A stretch of DNA of 6,078 nucleotides from JBHIFB01 sp046760905 (GCA_046760905.1 JBHIFB010000166.1:1-6078); one strand, 5' to 3'; positions 1 to 6,065 are shown, numbered from the stretch's first letter. The notes: generated from the letters alone by a model not told the origin. Made by a program: numbers and translations.

Positions 1-544
1 CAAGGTTGTTGAGAATGGTGGTATCTGTGGGAGCTATTGATAGCGCCTCTTCGAGAATCTCTTTCGCATCATCTAAACGGGCGGTCTTGATGAGTGATAG
101 ACTGAGATAATGGTAGAGGAATAAATCCCCCGTTTTTCTCTTTATAGACTTTCTTAGATCCCTCATGGCACCCTCATAGTCCCCTGTCTTGTACTTCAAA
201 ACTCCCCTGTTACCCAGTAATAATTTAGACGATGGTGTGATCTTTAAGCCGGTGTTGTATACGAGCATTGCTTCTTTACACAGATTGCACTTCTCTAAGG
301 ATATGGCCAAGTTGTTGTATATATTTATGCTATCTGTTCTTATTTCAAGTAGTTTCTTAAAACGACTTACTGCCTTCTCATATTCACGTTTCTTGAATGA
401 AATAACCCCGAGGTAGAACAAGGCATCCGGGACCTGCTCCTCATTCTGCAATGCCTCCTCGAAGCATTCGATCGCCTGGTCTAGCATGTTCGTTTTGAAA
501 AACGCTTTACCCATGTCTATTTTGTTGGAAGCCTCGTCACTCAT
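1..544 (-). CDS. Tetratricopeptide-repeat protein, C-terminus cut by window edge
   Basis: The frame is open from an ATG at 544 to the window edge, giving the first 181 residues with no stop; the rest lies outside. The protein is almost entirely TPR: helical pairs at about residues 6-39, 40-73, 74-107, 108-140 and 141-174, with a sixth beginning at 175. The usual TPR positions are visible, for example DQAIECFEEAL, YLGVISFKKREYEKAV and DDAKEILEEALSIAP. No signal peptide or membrane segment is seen in this part, so it is probably cytoplasmic. TPR arrays are protein-binding scaffolds; the partner is unknown, though the adjacent ATPase in the same transcript is the obvious candidate. The gap to that gene is 37 nt. 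The start is uncertain: the ATG has only GGGA one nucleotide upstream, while an in-frame TTG at 559 has GGTGGA (569-574) nine nucleotides upstream and would add five residues (LDLWE). Family assignment is firm; the specific role is unknown. Confidence 0.9.
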   Translation of the reverse strand, partial: MSDEASNKIDMGKAFFKTNMLDQAIECFEEALQNEEQVPDALFYLGVISFKKREYEKAVSRFKKLLEIRTDSINIYNNLAISLEKCNLCKEAMLVYNTGLKITPSSKLLLGNRGVLKYKTGDYEGAMRDLRKSIKRKTGDLFLYHYLSLSLIKTARLDDAKEILEEALSIAPTDTTILNNL

Positions 545-581
545 TTCCCAAAGATCCAATACAGCTTTTCCACCGTGAGGG

Positions 582-1631
582 TCATTCTTCCTTAACCAGT
601 CTGTCTTCTTCATTTCCCCACTCTTCAATCAGTCCGGTCTTCTCTTCACTGCCTGATTCACTCACAGCCTCTGTCTCTGTTTTCGATGTTTCTTCCCCGA
701 TTTTTTCTTCGGGCATCTCCTGTGTAACTTTATGTGCAATGTCATCAAATTTTTCAACCATTTCATCGAAGTAATCTCTCCGGCTGTCACTGGGGGTAGG
801 CACAGTCGCATCAGCCTCTTTCATCTTCTCGAATTCCGGAGTAGGAGCTGTGGTTGGTTCTGGTTTCAGCTCTTGGAAACTCGCCTCGGAAAAACCGAAG
901 CCTTCCGGAAAATCGAGTTCTCCAAACTTGATCATCCTGTACAGGAGCTTCGAAATGAAATCCTCATTGATATCGTCGTCCGATTCTGCATCAGAAGTAA
1001 TCCTGAGTAATACCATCCTTATCTGTGAGAAATTCCTGAGCGGAAAGCTTGCAAGTATTGATAATACATTACCTTTGACAGGTATATTCATTCTGGTCAT
1101 TTCATTCATTATCATGGATCTTCTCGTCTCTTCATCAAGTGGCAATATTCTTGCAATGAAACCTTCACTGATTCGCCTGATCAGGCTTTCGCTGTGCCTG
1201 CCGGTAATTCTACGAGGGGGAGCTTGAGCAGTCACCACTATCTGGGTTCTAGTTCTCTCAAGGGATTCGAGGAGGCCTAATATTGTATTCACGTTCTCAG
1301 GTGAATTCAGGAGTGGTTCGATATCATCTACGAGAAGACAGTCCAATAGAGTATCCGATACATCTGTCTCAGTCTGAATTGACTCCGCAAGGCGTCTTCC
1401 GATGGATTTTCTCCCACTGATAAACATAGAGGCCTTATTCGATCCTTCCAATCCTGAAAGTATCGCCATCAAAAGATGGGTCTTTCCCGAACCTGTTTCT
1501 CCATAAATATATAGCGGGTTGCATTTTTCCCCTGGGTTCTCGTAGGCCTCCATGCTCGCCGCATATGCAACCCTATTGCAAGGTCCGACGATGAAATTAT
1601 CGAATGTTTTTGATCGTTCGATCAGCCTCAA
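582..1631 (-). CDS. DnaA-domain-III-like AAA+ ATPase with acidic C-terminal tail
   Basis: This 349-residue protein resembles the ATPase domain (domain III) of DnaA. It begins almost directly at the DnaA-type motif FDNFIVGPCNRVAYAAS (10-26), followed by NPLYIYGETGSGKTHLL with Walker A at 44-51. Walker B is LLVDDIE (99-105), sensor I VVTAQAPP (132-139), and the box VII region ESLIRRISEG (148-157), where R153 aligns with the DnaA arginine finger. The sensor II region reads NFSQIRMVLLR (200-210), so serine 202 sits where DnaA has the sensor II arginine of its N-[IV]-R-E-L-E-G motif. DnaA domains I and IV (DNA-binding helix-turn-helix) are absent, and no N-terminal clamp-binding motif like that of Hda is apparent. 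From about residue 236 the protein becomes low-complexity and acidic: 16 of the last 49 residues are Glu, with a possible helix at 283-303. The start is TTG, with AAGGA seven nucleotides upstream and an in-frame TAG six codons upstream. It is probably a cytoplasmic ATP-dependent switch or regulator; replication control is possible but unproven. Confidence 0.88.
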   Translation of the reverse strand: MRLIERSKTFDNFIVGPCNRVAYAASMEAYENPGEKCNPLYIYGETGSGKTHLLMAILSGLEGSNKASMFISGRKSIGRRLAESIQTETDVSDTLLDCLLVDDIEPLLNSPENVNTILGLLESLERTRTQIVVTAQAPPRRITGRHSESLIRRISEGFIARILPLDEETRRSMIMNEMTRMNIPVKGNVLSILASFPLRNFSQIRMVLLRITSDAESDDDINEDFISKLLYRMIKFGELDFPEGFGFSEASFQELKPEPTTAPTPEFEKMKEADATVPTPSDSRRDYFDEMVEKFDDIAHKVTQEMPEEKIGEETSKTETEAVSESGSEEKTGLIEEWGNEEDRLVKEE

Positions 1632-1632
1632 T

Positions 1633-1695
1633 TTACATTCCTTGTTCTACTCTGGATATTTTCAAATCCTCATGAAGGATATGAAGTGCCTCCAT
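1633..1695 (-). CDS. Possible 20-codon leader ORF before the ATPase gene
   Basis: A short frame runs from ATG at 1695 to TAA at 1635-1633 and encodes a peptide beginning MEALHILHED and ending SRVEQGM. AGGG (1703-1706) lies seven nucleotides upstream of the ATG, a normal Shine-Dalgarno distance, and the predicted transcription start is only about 12 nt upstream. The stop codon ends one nucleotide before the TTG start of the ATPase, so ribosomes ending here would be well placed to restart there. The peptide has no run of one amino acid, so classical amino-acid attenuation is unlikely. I recognise no family. It may be a true leader peptide used for translational coupling, or a chance ORF; the sequence alone cannot decide. 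Confidence 0.4.
   Translation of the reverse strand: MEALHILHEDLKISRVEQGM
1639..1643 (-). promoter_or_regulatory. Ribosome binding site that supports the TTG start
   Basis: AAGGA on the minus strand lies seven nucleotides upstream of the TTG at 1631-1629. No ATG or GTG is available in this frame before the upstream in-frame TAG, so this site decides the start of the DnaA-like ATPase. The site lies inside the last codons of the 20-codon leader ORF. Confidence 0.7.
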
Positions 1696-1713
1696 AAAAA
1701 TACCCTGTCGATA

Positions 1714-1742
1714 ATTTTACCACAAAAAGCCCATAATGTAAA
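1714..1742 (-). promoter_or_regulatory. Sigma-70-type promoter for the leader/ATPase/TPR transcript
   Basis: On the minus strand, TTTACA (1742-1737, five of six bases of the -35 consensus) is followed by exactly 17 nt and then TAAAAT (1719-1714, five of six of the -10 consensus). A TGn extension precedes the -10 box. The predicted transcription start is near 1707-1709, giving a very short 5' leader before the ATG at 1695. Position, orientation and spacing all fit a promoter for the downstream genes. Confidence 0.72.
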
Positions 1743-1874
1743 CCGTAATTGATGGCCAGTAAATCGAAAATCACACTTTCGGCCGTATTGTATTCTCGGT
1801 ATTCTTTGAAGTACATGCAAAGCACAGCAACCGGTCAAGCGAATAGAGATAGAGAGCAGACTGCCCCGGCATGT
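1743..1874. other. Spacer between dapF and the downstream promoter
   Basis: This 132-nt stretch separates the end of dapF from the promoter of the next block. I see no convincing gene and no strong GC-rich hairpin with a U-run that would make an intrinsic terminator. Transcripts from the glycan operon might therefore end by Rho or read through into the ATPase gene. A small imperfect palindrome centred on TGGCCA lies just upstream of the -35 box, but it is too weak to call an operator. Confidence 0.6.
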
Positions 1875-2708
1875 CTATGGCCGAAAATCCAGCCTGCCTT
1901 CATATACCAGCTGTGCTTCTCCCAGTAGTTTGAGATTCGAGATATCCCCTGTTGCCGTATCATACTCGAATGTGACTGTCAATATATCGCCACCTCTGGT
2001 TAGGCACCGCACGGGGGGATGGGTGAGCCCCCTGAGTGTCGAGAGGATCGAGGCAGCTGTTGAACCGGTGCCACAGGCGAGGGTTTCCTCTTCGACTCCT
2101 CTCTCGTAGGTTCTTATTTCAATGTTATCCCGTCCTTTCACCGTGACGAAATTCACATTCGTACCCTGGATTCCGAAGCGCTCATGATTTCTGACGTTCC
2201 TGCCGAGTTCCAAAATTTCCGTTGTCTCAGGCATCTCTTTATAGAATATGACGACGTGGGGGACACCGACTACGATGAAGCCAAATGCAATATCTCTTTT
2301 GCCGATCCGGATCCTGTCCTCAGGAAGTATATGAGTAGGTGAAGGCATGGCGATTTCCACCAGTTGCTTCCCATCAGCGTTCACTAAGCTTCCAGTGTGA
2401 AGACCGGAAGGACTATTGAACGAGAAGTCCCATCTATTCGGAAATATAAAATGGGCGAACAGAACGACGCATCTCGCACCGTTTGCGCACATCTCCGCTT
2501 CCCTCCCATCCCGGTTGAAATACCTCATGGAGAAATCCACGTCGTTATCGCTTTGCAGCATTATCAAACCATCGGCCCCGATTCCCCTCTTCCTCTCGCA
2601 AAGTCTTCGTATGTGAATCTCCTCTAAATCGTCATACCTGCCGTTCCTGTTGTCCAGAACGATGAAATCGTTCCCAGCCCCGCTCATTTTCATAAACTCT
2701 ATCATCAT
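1875..2708 (-). CDS. dapF: Diaminopimelate epimerase
   Basis: This 277-residue enzyme interconverts LL- and meso-diaminopimelate in the cytoplasm, the step that supplies meso-DAP for peptidoglycan and, after decarboxylation, lysine. The length is normal. Both catalytic cysteines are present: C74 in MCANGARC (73-80) and C212 in ACGTGS (211-216). Other family signatures are the N-terminal MSGAGNDFIVLDN (8-20), GIGADGL (42-48), GVPH (148-151) and TNVNF (183-187). The segment before the second cysteine reads RGVEEETLACGTG, one residue longer than the RG-A/V-GET form of E. coli; I recall the same longer RGVEDET form in other bacteria, so it is probably a subtype rather than a defect. The start is ATG at 2708, with GAGGA (2717-2721) eight nucleotides upstream; a second ATG follows immediately, and either could be used. 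The start overlaps the stop of the sugar transferase by four bases (ATGA). No other dap or lys genes are in the window, so it sits alone at the end of a glycan operon. Confidence 0.97.
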   Translation of the reverse strand: MMIEFMKMSGAGNDFIVLDNRNGRYDDLEEIHIRRLCERKRGIGADGLIMLQSDNDVDFSMRYFNRDGREAEMCANGARCVVLFAHFIFPNRWDFSFNSPSGLHTGSLVNADGKQLVEIAMPSPTHILPEDRIRIGKRDIAFGFIVVGVPHVVIFYKEMPETTEILELGRNVRNHERFGIQGTNVNFVTVKGRDNIEIRTYERGVEEETLACGTGSTAASILSTLRGLTHPPVRCLTRGGDILTVTFEYDTATGDISNLKLLGEAQLVYEGRLDFRP

Positions 2709-4096
2709 CTCGCAGTTCCTCTGCGAAAGATTGCGAGCAGCTCTTCCCTCATGATGATGACAACCGTTCTCAGTAGAAGGGTGACATCGAGGCTCAGTGA
2801 GAAGTTCTGGATGTAGAACATGTCATATTTCACCTTATCCTCAACACTTATCTCGTATCTGCTCGCAACCTGTGCCAGACCGGTGATTCCGGGTTTCACC
2901 GACAGTCTTCTCTGAGTGAGTTCCTGATAAAATTCGGCGAAGAAAGGCCGTTCGGGCCTTGGCCCTACCAGGCTCATCTCTCCCCTCAGGATGTTGAATA
3001 GCTGAGGCAGTTCATCAAGACCCAATCGCCTGAGCTTCGTCCCCAATCTTGTCGCCCTCTCATCATCCCTTGTGGCCCACACCGGTCCGGTTGAATCTTC
3101 AGCCTGATGCACCATGGTTCTGAATTTCACCAGCCTGAATGGTTCTCCATATCTACCGAGTCTGTTCTGAAAGTAGAAGACGGATCCTTCCGATTCCCGT
3201 TTGATCAGTATCGAGATCGCAGCAAACAGGGGACTTAGCAGGATTAATAAAACCGTTGCCAGGGAGATATCCATTATCCTCTTTGCAAGTTTTTGCCATC
3301 CGGAGATCGGATCTATAAGGAATTCTATTGCCGGTAAATCAGATCTCAACTCGTCGAAATCCGAGCTTGCGATTACTTCATCAAGTCTCAATGGGACTAT
3401 CTTTACCGACACACCGACAGGATTCATATCAGCGATCAGTTTCCGCCACAAAGGGAGAGACACCTGATCCTGCGTAATGAATATCTCATCTATATGATGT
3501 TCTCTTATAATCGTCTTGAGATCGGATATCAAACCGAGTATCGGTATGCCATTTAAGTCACCTTGATCTGTTGAATCTGCCGTGATTAAGCCGCAGAGCT
3601 TATAAGGCGAAGCCGGCAGGATGCCAATCTGCTCGCAGAGGCTACGTGCGTCTCCACCGGTTCCAACAATCACGATACGTTTCTGGAAAAGCTTCTTCCC
3701 GCTGCTTGTTGACATGAACAGGAAGAACGCAATTCTCCACGAGGAAGCAAGGAGGAGGAGTAACGCAGAGAACATGATAATGACAAGTCTCGAGTGTGCA
3801 TACTCCTGAAAATAGAAAGAGATAAGGTTTATGAGCAGGAATACAATTACCGTTGCTCTCCCTACCCTGTCAATCGGTGAGTAAAAACCACGGTATACCT
3901 TCATGAATGAGTAAGATGACATCACTATGAGTTCAAGGGCAGCGATATAGATGAGGTATGTCGATGGTGTCCGGTAAGGTGGCAGCGGCACAAGCGCACC
4001 GTGTCTCAGATATACTGCAGCAAGCCATGATACTATGACTGAAATCCCATCCAGTGAAATATAGAGTAGTTGCTTCTTTCTCGAGAGGAAACTCAT
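2705..4096 (-). CDS. Polyprenyl-phosphate sugar-1-phosphate transferase (WbaP/WcaJ-type)
   Basis: This 463-residue inner-membrane enzyme is predicted to transfer a hexose-1-phosphate from a nucleotide sugar to undecaprenyl phosphate, the first step of a capsule, exopolysaccharide or O-antigen unit. Four hydrophobic segments lie at about residues 10-31, 46-66, 81-97 and 104-128. A Rossmann-like central domain follows, with IVIVGTGGDA at 141-150. The C-terminal catalytic domain begins near 270, with a re-entrant hydrophobic helix at 278-298. Its motifs are KFRTM (324-328), LRRLGLDELPQL (355-366) with the catalytic D361-E362 pair, SLVGPRPE (375-382) and KPGITG (401-406). Length and layout match full-size members of the family; the sugar cannot be read from the sequence. 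The gene lies three nucleotides after the GT2 stop in the same frame (TAA GGA ATG). The Shine-Dalgarno-like AAGGA directly touches the ATG, which suggests restart by the ribosome finishing the upstream gene. Confidence 0.95.
   Translation of the reverse strand: MSFLSRKKQLLYISLDGISVIVSWLAAVYLRHGALVPLPPYRTPSTYLIYIAALELIVMSSYSFMKVYRGFYSPIDRVGRATVIVFLLINLISFYFQEYAHSRLVIIMFSALLLLLASSWRIAFFLFMSTSSGKKLFQKRIVIVGTGGDARSLCEQIGILPASPYKLCGLITADSTDQGDLNGIPILGLISDLKTIIREHHIDEIFITQDQVSLPLWRKLIADMNPVGVSVKIVPLRLDEVIASSDFDELRSDLPAIEFLIDPISGWQKLAKRIMDISLATVLLILLSPLFAAISILIKRESEGSVFYFQNRLGRYGEPFRLVKFRTMVHQAEDSTGPVWATRDDERATRLGTKLRRLGLDELPQLFNILRGEMSLVGPRPERPFFAEFYQELTQRRLSVKPGITGLAQVASRYEISVEDKVKYDMFYIQNFSLSLDVTLLLRTVVIIMREELLAIFRRGTAR
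2710..2726 (-). promoter_or_regulatory. Hairpin presenting the dapF ribosome binding site in its loop
   Basis: In the mRNA, TCGCAG (2726-2721) and CTGCGA (2715-2710) form a perfect six-base-pair stem around the five-base loop AGGAA (2720-2716). A U-G pair (2727/2709) and a U-A pair (2728/2708) could extend it to the A of the dapF start codon. The loop holds most of the Shine-Dalgarno sequence. The element lies within the last codons of the sugar transferase gene. It could tune dapF translation or its coupling to the upstream gene; this is inference from pairing only. Confidence 0.45.
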
Positions 4097-4099
4097 TCC

Positions 4100-4813
4100 T
4101 TACAGAATACCCAGAACGCTCTGAATCCTCAGCCACCATACCATGTAAATAGCTTCAAAAATGATCTTCCTGTTCATCTTCGATGCACCCCTGTTTCTAT
4201 CGACGAAGATGATAGGTATCTCTCTGACCTTGAGACCTCTCTTCCATGCCTTATAATTCACCTCTATTTGAAAGGAGTAACCATCAGAATCGATATTGTC
4301 CAGGTCGAGTGTTTCCAGAACCTTTCTTCTGAAGCACTTGAAACCGCTCGTAGGATCTTTTATGGGCATACCCGTGATGAATCTGGTGTATACGCTTGCA
4401 CCAGTACTCAATATCAGACGAATGAGAGGCCAATTGATCACATTAACGCCGTTCAGATACCTGGAACCGATCACCAGGTCATTTGTCTCGATAGCTTTCA
4501 TGAACCGCCGGATGTATCTTGGGTGGTGGGAGAAATCTGCGTCCATCTCGAAAATGATATCGTATCCTCTCTCCAGAGCGAACTTAAATCCGCTAATGTA
4601 TGCCGATCCCAGGCCCAGTTTTCTTTCTCTTTGAATCAGGTGGATGCGCTTGTTCCTCTCCTTTAGATCACTGATAAGTTGTGAGGTGCCGTCCGGCGAA
4701 TTGTCATCGACCACAAGGACATCGATCTTCTCATCCTGGTTGAGGATGAGACTGATCAGTTTCCCGATGTTCTCCCTCTCGTTGTAAGTAGGTATTACGA
4801 CGAGTGTTTTCAT
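4100..4813 (-). CDS. GT2 glycosyltransferase, polyprenol-phosphate mannose synthase type
   Basis: This 237-residue GT-A enzyme closely resembles dolichol/polyprenol monophosphate mannose synthases, which move a sugar from a nucleotide sugar to a polyprenyl phosphate on the cytoplasmic face of the membrane. Motifs in order: VVIPTYNERENI (5-16), VVDDNSPDGT (34-43), the metal-binding DADFSHHP (91-98), VIGSRY (114-119), DPTSGFKCFRR (153-163), GYSFQIE (178-184), and VDRNRGASKM (204-213). It ends at residue 237 without a C-terminal membrane domain, like the short catalytic-only forms. The donor may be GDP-mannose, but glucose or another sugar cannot be excluded. The ATG has GAGG six nucleotides upstream. 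It lies 52 nt after the GT4 gene and 3 nt before the sugar-1-phosphate transferase. No GT-C enzyme that would use a polyprenyl-phosphate sugar, and no flippase, is in the window. Confidence 0.94.
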   Translation of the reverse strand: MKTLVVIPTYNERENIGKLISLILNQDEKIDVLVVDDNSPDGTSQLISDLKERNKRIHLIQRERKLGLGSAYISGFKFALERGYDIIFEMDADFSHHPRYIRRFMKAIETNDLVIGSRYLNGVNVINWPLIRLILSTGASVYTRFITGMPIKDPTSGFKCFRRKVLETLDLDNIDSDGYSFQIEVNYKAWKRGLKVREIPIIFVDRNRGASKMNRKIIFEAIYMVWWLRIQSVLGIL

Positions 4814-4819
4814 CTACGG

Positions 4820-4823
4820 CCTC
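4820..4823 (-). promoter_or_regulatory. Ribosome binding site of the GT2 gene
   Basis: GAGG lies six nucleotides upstream of the ATG at 4813-4811, within the 52-nt gap after the GT4 gene. This supports the chosen start and independent initiation of this gene. Confidence 0.55.
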
Positions 4824-4865
4824 AATACGGCTTTCAACTCCCGAAGATCCAGTTCACACTGTTCA

Positions 4866-6065
4866 TCAATTGATTGAGTTCTGATATACTCTGGAGTATT
4901 TTTCCCTAACGTTCTCAATAGAAAAAAGTATGCGTGCTTTCTCGAAACCGTTATTCGCCAGTTTCTTTGCCAGATCTGGATCCTGAAGCAGTTTTTTGAT
5001 TTCATCGGCAAGTTGCCTTGGGTTGTACGGATCGAATAGAATCCCTGAAACACCGTCTTCAATTATTTCTGTAATTCCACCAGAATTACTCGCAATAACA
5101 GTCTCCTTCATCAGGAGAGCTTCTACGAGAACCAATCCCAATCCCTCCTTCAATGAAGGCAACACGAAGAAACTACATCTTCTATAATGATCGAAGAGAT
5201 CTCTTCTTCCAACATGTGAGAGCATCTCGATGCTATTATCGAGATGGCTATGGGATATCTGTTGTTTTAGTTCAGTTCTCAAGGGACCATCCCCGATAAT
5301 TGTGGCCGAGAACATTATACCCTCTTCCTTGAGATACATTAACGCTTCTATTAAAATCTTCAAGTTCTTCTGCGCTGTAAACCTGGCTACTGTCAATATG
5401 GAATTTCCTTCTCTTCTGAGGTGATTGATTTCGGAAATTGGGGGAATCTCAACAGGCATCGGAATTTTGTGGATGGCTAGTTTTTTGATGTCTTCCTCGG
5501 GGAGGCTGGTCTCCAGAACTGTCTTCAGATATTCGGATCCCACTATGACGCCGTAAGACCTCCTGAGCACTAATTTGAATAACCAGGTGAGGAAGAAATT
5601 TCCTTCTATGATGCGGGCATCAGTACCATGTATGGTCACTACATATGGAACACGCAGTAGGAGGTATGATAAGTATGCTATGAAGCCACAGGGGAACCAC
5701 CAGTGAGAATGTACAAGTTGTATCTTCTTCCCGAAAATCGTCTTGATTGTTTCAAAGAGAAAAGCGAGTATAAAACACGAAAAAATAAATTTTTTCCAGA
5801 TCGATTTTCTTACCATATCATGCATTGTCCCCCTGTAAGCAAGAGTTTCCAGGTAATCGGGCATGTAACGGAATCGGATCACATCAATACCGTCCATTTC
5901 TTCTCTGGTCTTCAATCCGGAAGCGTGAGGAGAGATGACCGTTATTCTGTAATTTAGCCCTTGCAAGCCCTTGTTTAATGTGTGGATGAATAAACCCGCG
6001 TAGTCATCTTTATCCCTTATGTAACTATGGCTCAGAACGAGCAGTCTCGTTACGCCTTTATTCAT
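4866..6065 (-). CDS. GT4-family (GT-B fold) glycosyltransferase
   Basis: This protein of about 399 residues is a retaining glycosyltransferase of the GT4 type, which probably adds a sugar from a nucleotide donor to a lipid-linked glycan at the cytoplasmic face of the membrane. The N-terminal acceptor half starts RLLVLSHSYIRD (7-18), with the glycine-containing AGLFIHTL (23-30), HSHWWFPCG (119-127) and HGTD (146-149). The donor half has TVARFTAQKNL (225-235), IIGDGPL (256-262), and the E-x7-E motif at E307 and E315 within PSLKEGLGLVLVEAL, followed by SGGITEII (328-335). Hydrophobic stretches near 92-108 and 129-143 could help membrane contact. ATG at 6065 gives a natural N-terminus for the family, but GGG directly touches it and the frame stays open to the window edge, so a slightly earlier start outside the window is possible. 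It is the first gene of the glycan operon visible here. Acceptor and sugar are unknown. Confidence 0.93.
   Translation of the reverse strand: MNKGVTRLLVLSHSYIRDKDDYAGLFIHTLNKGLQGLNYRITVISPHASGLKTREEMDGIDVIRFRYMPDYLETLAYRGTMHDMVRKSIWKKFIFSCFILAFLFETIKTIFGKKIQLVHSHWWFPCGFIAYLSYLLLRVPYVVTIHGTDARIIEGNFFLTWLFKLVLRRSYGVIVGSEYLKTVLETSLPEEDIKKLAIHKIPMPVEIPPISEINHLRREGNSILTVARFTAQKNLKILIEALMYLKEEGIMFSATIIGDGPLRTELKQQISHSHLDNSIEMLSHVGRRDLFDHYRRCSFFVLPSLKEGLGLVLVEALLMKETVIASNSGGITEIIEDGVSGILFDPYNPRQLADEIKKLLQDPDLAKKLANNGFEKARILFSIENVREKYSRVYQNSIN

Noticed and set aside
189..416. A 75-codon plus-strand frame at the left end
   Set aside because: It is antisense to clear TPR coding sequence and has no supporting features.
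732..1227. Plus-strand open frames opposite the ATPase gene
   Set aside because: They are shadows of the ATPase coding region, with no independent signals and no recognisable product.
1750..1763. Imperfect palindrome TTGATGGCCAGTAA just upstream of the -35 box as an operator
   Set aside because: Only the central TGGCCA and outer TT/AA are symmetric; such a short match is expected by chance and no second copy was seen.
1754..1784. Nested inverted repeat GGCC / CGAAA / TTTCG / GGCC as a terminator after dapF
   Set aside because: The five-base inner stem is separated from the outer GGCC pairing by a seven-base bulge on one side, and no U-run follows, so it does not resemble an intrinsic terminator.
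4070..4666. A 198-codon open frame on the plus strand antisense to the GT2 gene
   Set aside because: It lies wholly opposite well-supported genes, its product shows no family features, and no promoter or ribosome site is evident. The opposite frame is a clear enzyme.
4814..5062. An 82-codon minus-strand frame ending TAG directly before the GT2 ATG
   Set aside because: It starts deep inside the GT4 gene in another frame and its product looks unlike a real protein. The GT4 frame runs to a natural C-terminus, so a frameshift is not needed.
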